Of a DNA stretch of 64,000 nt, positions 12,770 through 24,820 are shown one piece after another. The position numbers and the translations under genes were made by a program. Numbering within the stretch: position 1 is the first letter of the stretch; the number at the start of each line of letters is the position of its first letter. The DNA comes from Lithospermum erythrorhizon. Its lineage: Eukaryota; Streptophyta; Magnoliopsida; Boraginales; Boraginaceae. The DNA lies in contig JADFUC010002380.1 of the NCBI GenBank assembly GCA_019722365.1, positions 248,001-312,000 on the forward strand. The letters are read 5' to 3'. Below the pieces are notes generated by a model that was not told the DNA's origin, made no database searches, and saw nothing but the letters and a program-made list of their open reading frames with translations.

Positions 12770-13890
12770 AGTACAGGATATTTGTTACTACGTCTAGATT
12801 GGATTGATAAAGTTCGACTTGATGGTTCAAATAGAGTCTCAAATCTTAATTTTAAACTTGATCTATTTCGAGATAAAGACTTGTCTAGACAAAAATAATA
12901 AGGATGCCAAATATGAAAAGCTTTTGAATTTTTTTTTATTTCTTCAGCTAGTTTAATTTAGGTTAAATTTGATCTTGTTCATTTTTTGATAGTCAGAATA
13001 AACAAACAATATGAGTCACACAATCGTCATTGTTGGTAAATATAATTATCATCATATAATCCGTAGTTATTTGTGAGCACGCGATAAGAGTATTGTACAA
13101 GTTGCTTCGCTTGCATTGCTCGAGTATAAGAATGTCGCACACATTCAAAAAAATGATTGATATTATTACTGAGTTGATTGTATTATTACACCTTATCTGC
13201 AAAATTATTGCAATCGATTTAATGCCCACAAGCACAATAGCTTTACATCTTTATTCATGAATCTTCCCCTAAAATGGTGATCTCTATAGAGCTTCACGTG
13301 GTTCTTAATCTTCAAGTAGAAGGCATGTTCATCAAGTGTTGTAGAGGTTCACATGGGTATTCTTTTTGCCTCCACTTCCACTTCCACTTCCATTTCAATC
13401 ATGAAGATGGAACTACTAATTCAAGTCTCCAAACCAATGACTTCAGAAAATATTGGAGACATATATCGAATTATTGACATCATAATATCACATTGTCAGA
13501 AACTTTATTGAAAATATTTGTTTATGTTAAGTTGAAAACAATTCTGACTTTTTTTTACCATTGTGAATTATGCTAATAACTTTACAAGAATTTTGAATGT
13601 AACACAGTTGTCCTTAGCTTAGACTTCGTATATGCTTAATATAAATTAATATGCCCATTTCTCTACGCATGGTTTGGCAAGGAGAGTGCAACCTACATAG
13701 GTGGGGAAAAATTGATGTAGAAGTAACTATAGTACATGTATGATGTACCTACAAAACACCAATCTTCACTATAGTATATACCTTTATTTGGCAGCCTTAT
13801 TTAGTGTTGTTTTATCAACTTTGAGTTTGTTAAAGTGGGGACTATTTTTTCCTAGCTATGTCCAATATTCGAACCATCCTTGATGAGCCA
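12770..13890. other. Intergenic spacer
   Basis: No supportable gene. A short (CACTTC)n-like stretch at about 13372-13398 gives a histidine/phenylalanine-rich open frame that I regard as chance. Confidence 0.55.
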
Positions 13891-13899
13891 GAAATGTGC

Positions 13900-13908
13900 T
13901 ATATAAAG
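13900..13908 (+). promoter_or_regulatory. TATA box of the glycine-rich protein gene
   Basis: TATATAAAG lies 60 bp upstream of the start codon at 13968, a normal spacing for a plant pol II promoter with a short leader. Confidence 0.7.
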
Positions 13909-13967
13909 GGTCCAACAGAAGATCTATTTGCAACAGTCTTGGTTTATTAATATATAGTGATCAAAAG

Positions 13968-14631
13968 ATGGGGTCGTTCTTGCAACCATTTGTGTTTGTT
14001 TTTATAGTTTTGAGCTTTCTTTTGGTTAATGGAGTGAAGAGTGAAGGAGAAAGAAATGAAATTGTTAATGGATTCAATGGCACAACTACTTCCATTAGGA
14101 AGATGGCACATGGACTGAGCTTTGGTGGTGGGAAAAATGTTGTAAGGTTTCTTGATGAGGAAAATGTAGTGGATACCAAAAAGAGTATGGAAAGTGGTGG
14201 AGGTGGTGCTGGGGGAGGTAGAGGTGGAGGGAGGAGGTGGTGGGGGTGGGGAGGAGGTGGAAGTGGAGGAGGGGGGGAGGTGGCGGTGGAAGTGGTGGGG
14301 GTAAGCGGAGGGTGGAAGTGGCAGTGGTGGTGGTGGAGGTGGAGGTGGAGAGGGTGGTGGAAGCGGAAGTGGAGGAGGCAGAGTAGTAACAATGGGAAGG
14401 CAAAAGAAAAAGCACATGCACATAAGCAAAAACATGGTAATGGCAGAGGTGGGGGGTGGGGGTGGGGTGGAGGGGAGGAGGTGGAGGTGGGGGAGGCGGG
14501 GGTGGTGGTGGAGGAGGGAATGGAGGGGTGGTGGTGGAAGAGGTGGTGGTGGTGGTTGGGGATGGGGAGGAGGTGGGAATGGATGCTGGGGTTGGGGTTG
14601 TGGTATGCATGGTCCACCAGGCAACAACTGA
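13968..14631 (+). CDS. Secreted glycine-rich (cell-wall type) protein; reading phase slips in G-runs
   Basis: The start codon is followed by a clear signal peptide (MGSFLQPFVFVF...NGVKS, about 25 residues) and a ~45-residue acidic/basic linker. Then come long GGX tracts typical of plant glycine-rich wall or apoplastic proteins. The natural C-terminus appears to be GNGCWGWGCGMHGPPGNN followed by TGA at 14629-14631, but that is in another phase from the start. The glycine-coding phase moves in order 0, 2, 1, 0, 2, 1 near 14275, 14305, 14385, 14478 and 14528. Each step equals one missing base and each sits at or near a run of G. Either the sequence under-counts homopolymers or the gene has decayed. 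In the starting phase the frame stays open to 14711. No enzymatic role is expected. Confidence 0.6.
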
Positions 14632-15003
14632 GGGTGCATGATTTTGCATGGGCAATACTGTTTGTGCAAAGAGGCCATTCATTGAGAAACAATGAAATTT
14701 CATCCATATAGCTTTGATACTATAGTTGTATTTCTGAATGAATGAAAAATAAAAGATCGATCAGATCATAATCATTCAATCGGTGTTTGTGCTCAACATA
14801 TTTGAATTTGCATCTATACAATATTACAATTTCATCTACTTAAGTTGGTTCTTTTCTCTCCAGTCTTTCATAATATTAGTAATCAAACTAAACATCTCGT
14901 GACGTGGAGTCGTGGACCAGCAGTATCTAATGAAAAAAACATATTAGCATTACTAAGACTTACATTTGACATACCAAGCGTGTATTCCTCATACCTCAAA
15001 ATG
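14632..15003. other. Convergent spacer between the glycine-rich gene and NERD1
   Basis: Holds the 3' flanks of both genes. A plant poly(A)-like motif AATGAAAAATAAAAG lies at about 14740-14754. Nothing else is recognised. Confidence 0.6.
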
Positions 15004-18000
15004 TCACCAATGAACAGAACCAGTCCTTGGTTTCCCTTTTGCAGAATTCAGGTGTTGGGAAATGAAAAGTACAACCATCACGATGATGAGGCAACCGACC
15101 AATGTGCTAAAGAAGAGAGCGCCAGGTTGTCTGGTCTGAACAAAGCCATATACTCCATTAGAGGTGACCACAATAAGGTCTGTTAGCCCATCGTTTGAGA
15201 AGTCCTCGGTCACCAAGGCATGGGTAGGAGATGCAGGAAGCTCAACCGATGAAAGCAAACTACCACCTGGTGACAACACTACTGCTGCTTCTTCTCCTGC
15301 TGCAAGGATCATTTTTCTGTTATCGTGCAAGCGTAGTGAGAATGCTTTTAGTGTTGGTACCACGATACCACCTTCCATCATGCCTGACGGAGATGGAAGG
15401 TTTGACCACTTTGCACCCGTCAGAAGCTGCCAATTCCAGATGGCGTCATGTCCGTGTAAGCCAGGGGAGTACGAGGTAATCTGAACATACACAAGAAAGT
15501 ATAGCAATTTCAAAATATCACCACGAATATAATACAGAAAATAAAAGGACACTAACATTAACTGATGTTCCAAACATTTCATGAATTCACATTTACAAAG
15601 GAACTCCGGAACCAATTCATGTAGGCTTTAATTTTAAACATTTTGTTACTAATACATATACATACCTCGCCTCTATTTGTCAAGAAAACCACATCTCCAT
15701 GGCTTCCCTTACGATGTTTATGCCCATCATACGTTGGGATGAGAATAGGTGTAGCTACTTCCAATGAACTTACATCTAAATGACTTCTAATGCCTCTCGA
15801 GAATTCCCCATGCTGAAATAAGTTCAAAGGAGAACGGTGACATATTGAAGCATTAAAGAGTTGTTCCCGAACAGGAACTCCAGATGTTGCAACTGCCCAA
15901 CATGGGCGCAAGACTTCCATGGATCCACTCACAACAGTCTTTTCAGCACCATTTCCACCAACAGCCTGCAAGAAATCAGATTTTCTTTGTATTGTCATAA
16001 TCTTGGTTATTCAACATTGAGAAACTAGAAACAAAATATAGTCGGAAAAACTTTGAGGATGTTTAGCAGAGCCCATTTACAGGATATTATGTCACCTCAT
16101 ACAGAGGAAGTTTGATTCTGGAGCTTCATTGGTTATTCAAAATTGGAAAAAGCTCCATCAAGCCCCAGCCAGACGAATGCTTATTTTCTAAGAGAAGAAG
16201 CCTACCTAACTCCCAGACTCATCACGCAAGAATTCACTTCTAAAAACACAATTATATTCTACCATTCAATTGGTTAATTTTACCAATGTCAAGAATAAAG
16301 ATGAGACATGTTGAGGAAAGATTTACATAACAATGATTCTGGAAATAAGCAAGCAAACAATTATTTGTCAAAATAAAATCAGAAACATCCGACTTTTGTT
16401 CAGTAAATATCTTAACAATAGACGGTTTAAGAAGTTTAAAAAGTCTAAAATAGTTTACTTCACTCACACTGTTGTTATAATTCCAGTGCTATTGTTAAGA
16501 AAAATAACTGACCTTCAATGTGAATAAATGATGAAATGATCATTTTAGAATAGGAATGACTACAGTTGGCAATTAGTATAATAAACGATAATTCATCTAA
16601 ATTTACCTGAACATGATCCAGGACCCCATCTCCGTTGATGTCAGCATGAAGACCACCTTCTTGAAGATGAAGCTGATCAAATTAATCATGTCTAGGTTAT
16701 GTAAACATATTGTTACAAGCATATGAGTATGCAATGGTCACAACATATCAAGTTGAACGAAAATAATCATCGACTATGAATAATCTCCTAAGCAAATAGT
16801 GAGAACATGAGAAGACAATAGATATTCTGTGGATAGTTTTGCCTGAAATATTGTGCACATGAATAATCTCCTATGCAGTTTTAAACTTAGAGACTGCAAT
16901 CAAATAGTCTCTCGTTCAATTTTTGTTAATTTCTATTCTATCAGTTATCTACATGAAGGTAATGTCATATCAAAATTAACTTCTTGTTCAACATCAGAGA
17001 ATAAACAGCACAAGAAAAAATGATAACTGCTATACTTGTAAGCAACAAGAATTTGAAAACTGTAAAACATACCCTGCAGATAGTGCGGCCAGTTGCCAAA
17101 TGAAGAGCCTCTATCCCTTCCTTTTGATGAGCAACGACAACATTAGGAACCCACCAAAGCTGAGTGTAGTTAGTGATTGTGGGTACATAAGGTGAAGGCT
17201 ACAAGAACCAAAGTGGACAAGTGTCAAATAAAAAAAAATCGACATTGACAACTAAAAAACAATGATCACTGGAAGGTAAAAATGGTCGTGTAAGAAAAAT
17301 TAGCAGCCTTCGAAGAGTCAACTTTTAAATCCAGAAAGCGATAGAAGATGATGGAAGAGATAACTCGAATAAAAAGACTTCCGAACCACTTCACCCACCC
17401 GTTGGCTACCAATATGGTCGAAGAGTTATTATATGCCTTTGATGGGAAGTTCCTATCAAGCAGTAAAAAGCTCCACTTTGAAACTGGCTAGCCAAAGTAA
17501 TGAACAGAGACCAGTCTCATTACTGGAGACATTTAATAAATGGCACATAAGGCTTAACATCAGGGGTCAAATTTAAAGGGTAGATGAGATTTGATGCCTA
17601 TATATTTATTTTCAGGGGTTGAATAAAGATTGGCATAAAAACCGCCAAAAAAGTATGTAAAAGACTTCACCTTTTTACTTTTTGCTCCTTTAGCATAATT
17701 TACTGCCTTCCCAATCACATTAGATATTCTTTTTGTCTCATCTTTTCCTGGAGGGTGGTTTTCCTCTGGCTTGTGGAAAGGATAAGTTGTGTCTTTCCCA
17801 TTTACTTTCTTCAGCAGTTTCCTCTTGTGCCGCCTGAAGTGAGCCAATTCAAATGACGTGTCCTCCCGCCAAGCCTAGTAATAATAGTACTCGCCATCAC
17901 CTCTAAACTTGTATATTAACTAAATTTTGATGATGAGGAAGAGACAAATAAATTAGCATACTTACCCAGTGATGTGGCATAACTCCGAGGATAGATTCTC

Positions 18001-21000
18001 TGAATTCCCTACACTCAAACTGTAGTCAATATATTAGAGCAGCACATCAAAAAAAGCTGTTCTCATTTACACGATACACATCAACTAGATAAATCACCAA
18101 CAGCCTGATAGTATAACTAGTGTAGCATAATAAATATAGTAAATACGGAGTAACAAATAACAAAATGTCAGGAGAATAAAAAAATGTTGCAGAGCTAAGA
18201 AGAAAGGAAATCAGTTAAGGGTTTATATTAAATCCTGCATCCATCTGAAAAATCTTTTTAAATTGCCGTCAATTATTAAATCATTTAAATATTAAGAGGT
18301 TAAGAACAAATTTTCCATTCCTCGTATTGTTCAAGTCTACTACGGGATCACATATCAGAACAAATTGTTTGGCAGCAAATATCCAATAGACATACCAACT
18401 TTCATATATTCTCAGTTTCACCAGCAACGGAATGTAAAATCCCTCGAAGGTAAAATGTCATCTTTTTCGTTTTTTTCCACTTTCTTTATTTACCTTCTGA
18501 AACTTCAGAAGGCTTCTCCTCGGTTATTTCTTGAAGTTATTTCTCGTCCAAATACTAAATCTAACTGTTGCAGAATCTAACTTATCATTGGGAGTCAAAG
18601 CAGTTACTTGTAACATTGGGCTTACCTCTCCCGGGCGGCGGGTGTTCAGAGCATGAACATCAAGCTTGTAATTGTGTTGTGGAATAAGATGTGATGCATC
18701 TGATGACTCAGTTTCAACGTTCTGCAACGAAAAACTGGAAGTTAGTGGATTGATGTCTGCATGCAGGCATTGCATACAATATAATGCCTCCCTATTTTTT
18801 GGATCTCTACATTTTGCTTTATAATGAATGACACTCCACAACTATGAGTGTGTCCATTAACCAGAAAGAGAATAGAGGTATAGTCAATTGGAAAAGGTAT
18901 GAAAAGAGGATACAAAAGATGGAAAGATAAGAGCCCTCTAACTATTTCCCAATACTTCATAATTAGTGAATAATCTAAAAGCAAACTAGAGATTAATTAT
19001 ATAATATAAAATGAACCTCATTCTTTCTGCTCCAGCGAAGCTGACCGGTTTGGCCGGCAAAAGCATAAAATGCAAAATGGCGTAAATCCAGTGTTCCAGC
19101 GTTCTCAGAATCCTACATGAAGTAGAGAGTAATTGTAACTGAAGACCAAAAAGGACTCATTGGAAGTCTAAGAAGGTAGAAATCTCCAGTTGAAAATATA
19201 TGTCAAGACAGCCACTAGCAGCACCTAATCATATGAAAGTAATATACATAACCCTTTGAAATTTATGAATGAAGGCTAGAACATTAATTTTGACAGAATT
19301 GAGGAAATAAAGTTCCTTACTTCCTTCTCAGTAGCACTTCTCCTATGTTGTTCAGCTTTTTTTGCTTCCATTTCAATTTCTTCAAAAGGGTCCATATGCA
19401 GCTGAAATTGAGTGAAACTTCTAAGAGATAAATATAAATGATCAAGAGTTGAAGATGTTTATCAACAATATGAATCACCATGATAAAGCTGAGTGAATAT
19501 TTTATGTAAGTATAAACATTCATAGATTCTAAATAGAAATAATGACCAATTCCGCGATCATAAATTGAGATAATATTAGGTTAGCAGGGACACACAATGT
19601 TTACACTTCCCTTACTCATGCGCTTCCATAAATTCTCTCTTTCCTCCATTATATTTTTTGCGCATGCTTAAAAAATGTCATTCTTTTAAGGTTAGTAAAG
19701 TAAATTTAAACATGTTGAATAACAATCAACAAAAGTTGTCATTAACTGTTTAAGTAAGATCAAATAAGTTGCCAACTTTGAATGGTAAGTTTAGGTTCTC
19801 TAATTAGAATAAATGACTTTAAGAGGTGTGAAACCAACCTCTCCTAGCAAACTCCTTAGACCCTTCAAGAATAATCATAAAACAAATAACAGATCTGCTA
19901 GACATAAAGTTCACTATAGAAGTAAGAAAATTCAATCATAGTAATAACTTACATGAGGCTGCATTTCCATTCTGCCACCAACAATCACCAAGCCAGCGTC
20001 ACCATGCTTTAAGGTATAGTTGCTTATAGATATAGCTACTTCCTGATGATGAGCATTATGAGGAAAATCTTCCTGTCACAACGACAAAGACTAAGGATAA
20101 ACAATAAAGTAATTCAAAAATTGTCAGTGACCGAATATCAATCTAAGTTTCCTATTTGACAAGAAGTTGTGACTTGTGAGACAGGAAGGCTCAACATAAT
20201 ACAACTAATTAGATTTTCTACAACGTTTGCAGTTATTTAAAACAGAATCATACTACGGAAGTAGTTGTCTTTCGCAATGAAGACTGGGGAGGACAAAGTA
20301 TCAATACTGTTGTCAAGACCATGTTACTTCCCTTTCGAATGGTAAAATGAAAAGGAATAAACTACAGGATATCACCTGCAAATTCGCCTCCCACAGCTTC
20401 TTAAGATTGTGATCGAAGCACATCACAAACCAACCTGATGTAACCACAACCAGCACCTGCTTCCGTGGTTCTCGTTTATTATATGTTCGATCTATAAACC
20501 CTGTGGCCATCGCAACAGCAAGTCTCCCTGATGCTATACGAATTTTATCTGGCAAAAGGGACACCTCTGCGAGAACGCGTGCTTCACTATATCCTTCGTC
20601 CAGATGCCTAGCCCGTGGCTCCAATACCTAGCAGAATTATCTAGTATACATCAATAACATTATAAAGAAATCCTTCAATCTACTTTGAAAAGGTACTATA
20701 AGCAAGAATCGAAGCCTTTAAACGAATTAGTGGAGCTACCATGAGCCAAGATCAATTGGAACTGCTACTATCCATGATGTTTTATATTTGAAATTAAACT
20801 ATTAAAACAATCACGTATAATTATCCTCTATGTAGAACTCTAGGGCTAGCCATGCCATACATTTCCATCTCAAGATCAGACAAATTTAGCAAACTGCCAT
20901 TTTAGACGTATAAGGGCAAAGATGGTGAACTATCAGCAATCGTAACCAGAAACTTCTGCATATAAATGCTCACTGAAACCACAATTTTTCATATATAAAT

Positions 21001-21868
21001 GCATTCCAACTAAGTAACTAGTACGTTGAATAGAGATTAAGAACAAATTCAAACAAAATACAACTATAATATATACTTAAAAGAAGAATTCGGTCATAAG
21101 AACTTAAACGAACAAAATAAATGAATCAACTCCTTTACTTGAATTTTGGCATCATGGGTCGCCACAAGAACTTCCTTCTTCCCATCACCATTAAGATCAG
21201 CCACTATTGGAGGTGGCAATCGTTCCGCTTCATATTTGATCGGATACTCATCTAAGAGGTGAAACCACGCTTCTCTAAATGAAAAATCACCTTCATGCTA
21301 TTAAAACAACAGCATTAACTAACATATAAACATTAAATACCCGTAATAAAAGAAAATTCACAAATAAAATTTAATTTAATCACACAAAAAATCACTCAAA
21401 TTTAAAAATACCCAATTCCACAAATTGCAAAATGAATTAGCAGCTGAGCAGATTGAACTATCAAAGCTTAAAATCAATTTAATCACACAAATTTAAAAAA
21501 TACCCAATTCCATAAAATGCAAAAAGAATTAGCAGCTGAGAAGGTTGAATTATTAATAAAACTGAAACTGAAGACTGGAAAATCTTAGGGTTTTGTTAAA
21601 TTTCCAAACAAAAACAAATTCCCAAATATAAGAAACAACTAAATCACACTAATTAAGAAAACCCCACTTCCACAAATTGCAAAATAAACTAAAATTTGAA
21701 CAAATTGAACTATAAAAACTGAAAAAAAAAATATCAAATCAAATTACTATAATTTTTAGGGTTTATGAGGTTTAGTTAGTGTTGAGAAAAAAGGAAATTA
21801 AGTACCTGAAGAGAGAAGAAGATTGCGAAAGCTGAGAGCATCAAAATAGCCAAGTCTCTTTTTCTCAT
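15004..21868 (-). CDS. NERD1: NERD1-type single-pass FG-GAP/integrin-alpha-like protein, 13 exons
   Basis: Minus-strand exons 21868-21806, 21297-21139, 20627-20376, 20072-19953, 19401-19321, 19112-19017, 18721-18626, 18019-17966, 17874-17671, 17198-17073, 16672-16607, 15965-15666 and 15480-15004 are each a whole number of codons. Together they give 697 aa, essentially the length I recall for the Arabidopsis FG-GAP protein NERD1 (At3g51050). An N-terminal hydrophobic segment (about 6-20) acts as signal or anchor. A C-terminal membrane segment (about 659-680) precedes a short basic tail. Three Asp-rich Ca-binding-like loops are visible: ADLNGDGKKE (about 54), ADINGDGVLD (about 427) and EDFSNDGLTD (about 631), as in FG-GAP/beta-propeller blades. 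NERD1 is reported in the Golgi/secretory pathway and acts with the exocyst in root growth. Exon 8 needs the upstream CTACAG acceptor; the nearer TAG site would break the frame. Confidence 0.93.
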
Positions 21869-22990
21869 TTTTTTAAATTAATTAATTTAATATGTATTTT
21901 ATCTACTTAATTGTTCTTCAGTAATGGTTTATCAGTTGATGGGTTGAAGACAAGATGATTCTACTCTCTCAAACATTTAAATTAATTTAATTCACGTTTT
22001 TCATTTCTATCTATCATTTTGAAAATTAATATTCTAAAAATAGTTGGCTAATATTTGATTTCTTTAATGTACATCTCTATCGAACAAATGGGCCTTGCGT
22101 TAGATTTGCGTTATATTAAATTGAGAAAATAAAATGGTGTACATAATTATCGACATTAATAAGCTGTTAATAAATTAACATTAATTTTAATAATTTAACA
22201 TATGCAAAATTAACAAGAACCCGAAATCAACACAAACAATTTACACGTGGAAAACCTCTTCGACCTTAAGAGTAAAAACCACGAACTTTTAAGGAACTAT
22301 TCAACGTGTTAATGTAGGCTTGTAATATAGCGATTGGAGTTCGATTTGTTGATATTAATATTTTGAAATAACTATTCAACATAATTAATATACTTAATTA
22401 ATTTAAGATTCATTATAATATATATTAACACAAAATAAAAATATAATAACAATAAGTTTAATATTATCAACACAATATTTTTTACATTTTAAACATACAA
22501 ACAATAGTTTAGTAATATAATAACTAACATTTTCTAATTACTAATTTTAACATTCCAAAAACATTTCTAAAAAATTAAAAACTAACTAACATAAAACTAG
22601 AAATGAAAAATTTAGTAAAAGATAACATACCGATTTATTTTGTGATGAACTCATATCGAAAATTCTTACAATAAAAACAAAATAAATTTTGAAAGGGTCA
22701 AAAATGTAATTTTACTTTATGGAAAATATATAATTTTATGATTTTGAAAATGAAACAGTTGTATATTTTGTTAAAAAAAAAAATCATATTTAACCATTTT
22801 CAAATCTACACTTGAATTAATATCAAAAAGTAATTATCAACCATAATTGTACTGCTTGCGTGCTTACGTTTTTGGTGACATGAAACAGCGGTGATAAAGT
22901 ATTATCAACAAACCGCATTGTTTGGTGGCTATGCAAGCAGGCCTACAAAATCGCTGATGTTAACGTGAACCCATGTACCACGTGTTAAGG
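21869..22990. other. AT-rich spacer upstream of NERD1
   Basis: Contains the NERD1 promoter side and, at about 22346-22482, a direct copy of the arm sequence of the foldback at 23022-23285. No gene is recognised. Confidence 0.6.
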
Positions 22991-23021
22991 CCTAATTTGT
23001 TGATATTAATATTTTGTAATA

Positions 23022-23285
23022 ACAATTCAACATAATTAATATACTTAATTAATTTAAGATTCATTATGATATATATTAACATAAAATGGATCATGATACA
23101 TATTATTAACAAAAAATTAAAATATAATAACAATAAGTTTAATATTTTTGACACAATGTTCCGGACTTATTGTTATTATATTTTAATTTTTTATTAATAA
23201 TATGTATCATGATCCATTTTATTGTTAATATATATCATAATGAATCTTAAATTAATTAATTATATTAATTATATTGAATTATTTC
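23022..23285. repeat. Large foldback (inverted repeat), about 116-120-bp arms
   Basis: The arm at 23022-23137 is repeated as a near-perfect reverse complement at 23166-23285, with a 28-bp spacer. Differences are mostly single-base changes. A third, direct copy of the arm lies at about 22346-22482. The element is AT-rich with no coding capacity; it could be a MITE or an inverted duplication. I found no convincing target duplication. Confidence 0.8.
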
Positions 23286-24820
23286 AAACAGTAATAACAA
23301 AAATACAAAGCATGGTAATTATTAATTATGTTAAAATATTTGTGTATCAATTTTAACTTATATTATTGACCGCATAGACATTTGTTAGATTGCAGATTTT
23401 CACCCATCTTTCCGTTTATTTTCTCGATTTATGTCTGTCTGAAATACAACGTGTGAGGCCAGATTTATTCGTTATAGAAACTAACTCGTGGCATGTTTGT
23501 CCATTAAAAGCCGGCCCATGAAATGCTGTTCGTTGTACCCGACCAACAAATAAAAAAATTGTTCGTTATAGTACCGTACTTATGGAGTGTGAGGTGGAAG
23601 TCTTTCAGAAATACGTTATGCGATGCGATAGAAATAAATATTTGTGTATAACATATAGCAGAAGCCCAAGTATGAAGTGTGGGGTGAAAGTGATTTCAAC
23701 GCTGGCACCATGCGACCGATAACCAATATGTGTGTCTTATAATGCAAATATAGAGTGTGGGGTGGAAATCTTTGCGGTCGGTAGGGAGTAAAATAGTTAA
23801 AATTTTGTATGCTTGAAAATATATGCAGTATAATAGCCGCATTTAAAATATTTTACATAATTAGAATAAAAATCTATAACTTGATTTTTTTTTACGATTC
23901 CATAATAACCCCTACCCCAGTGTACCTCGGTAAACTTTCACCTTCATCCCCACCCTCATTCCACCCTACCTGCCCCCAACCCCCATCCCCACCCCAAATC
24001 GGAGCTTATAATACCAGCAAATTAATTCGGGAATTGCTTAACACATTGCATGACAAGTGCAAGGAACACGCAATTAAGTGGAGACGAAGGCTTCCTCGAC
24101 GCGGCTGAGTTCTTGAATCTTGATGTCAACAAAGTTAGCCTACAAGTCCTCAACTATTTCAGACCAAACAATAATTTCTTGAATTTCATTTTTTTTACTA
24201 GGATAAATTATTATAATTATGTAAAATATTTTAAACGTGCTCTCTATATTTTAGTTTAGTTTAGGGTAAAGTAATTATTTATAGGTTCAAGACCACGTCA
24301 TAAAAAAACAATAGTATAAGTACCATATCAAAAAAGAACGTATAATTCAAGGACTTAACTGAAAACTAATAGATAATTCAGGGAACAACCTACTAATTAA
24401 CCAAAATATTTTAAAGACAATTTAATAATATCAAATTTATATTTATTCGCATTACGAATAGAAAATAATTGATGATGTAACTTGATATGAAAAAACATAG
24501 ATGGTCATTTGGTCAATCATTTGGAGTAAATGTATTGTATAAGAAATTTACTGATTTTATTTAGGGATTTAAGGATCTTCATCAAGTAGCTTATATATCT
24601 TGCTACTGTGATCATCCTGAACAATTTATAAAACATTGATCTATTCAGCAAATATATTTGCCTGCATACTACAGGAATAGATCAGATATCACTATCAATA
24701 TATCACTACAATATTTCATCATAATCAATGCATAACGAATTCAGACCCTCTGACCACGCCATCGTCCCCTTAATATTCCTGGGCCTGACCGGACTCTATC
24801 CCTCACAATCGTCCCAGGCT
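23286..24820. other. Gene-free region with weak tandem units and a C-rich patch
   Basis: About 23579-23790 holds two to three diverged units sharing GGAGTGTGAGGTGGAAGTCTTT-like phrases. About 23920-24000 is C-rich on the + strand. It is followed by a stretch (about 24000-24140) with more codon-like composition than its surroundings but no recognisable protein. No gene is called. Confidence 0.5.

Noticed and set aside
13274..13477. 67-codon frame with FCLHFHFHFHFNH
   Set aside because: Caused by a short CACTTC/CATTTC simple repeat; no promoter, splice or homology signs.
13947..14707. Three overlapping long Pro/His/Ser-rich open frames on the minus strand opposite the glycine-rich gene
   Set aside because: They are the complement of GGN-repeat DNA, which almost lacks stops in any frame. 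The plus strand has a TATA box, signal peptide and typical C-terminus.
15164..15484. Plus-strand open frames over the last NERD1 exon
   Set aside because: Antisense shadow of a well-supported exon with intact phase and splice sites.
17988..18010. Nearer TAG acceptor for NERD1 exon 8
   Set aside because: It would shift the frame. The CTACAG acceptor at 18020-18022 keeps the frame and adds FECR before EFRES.
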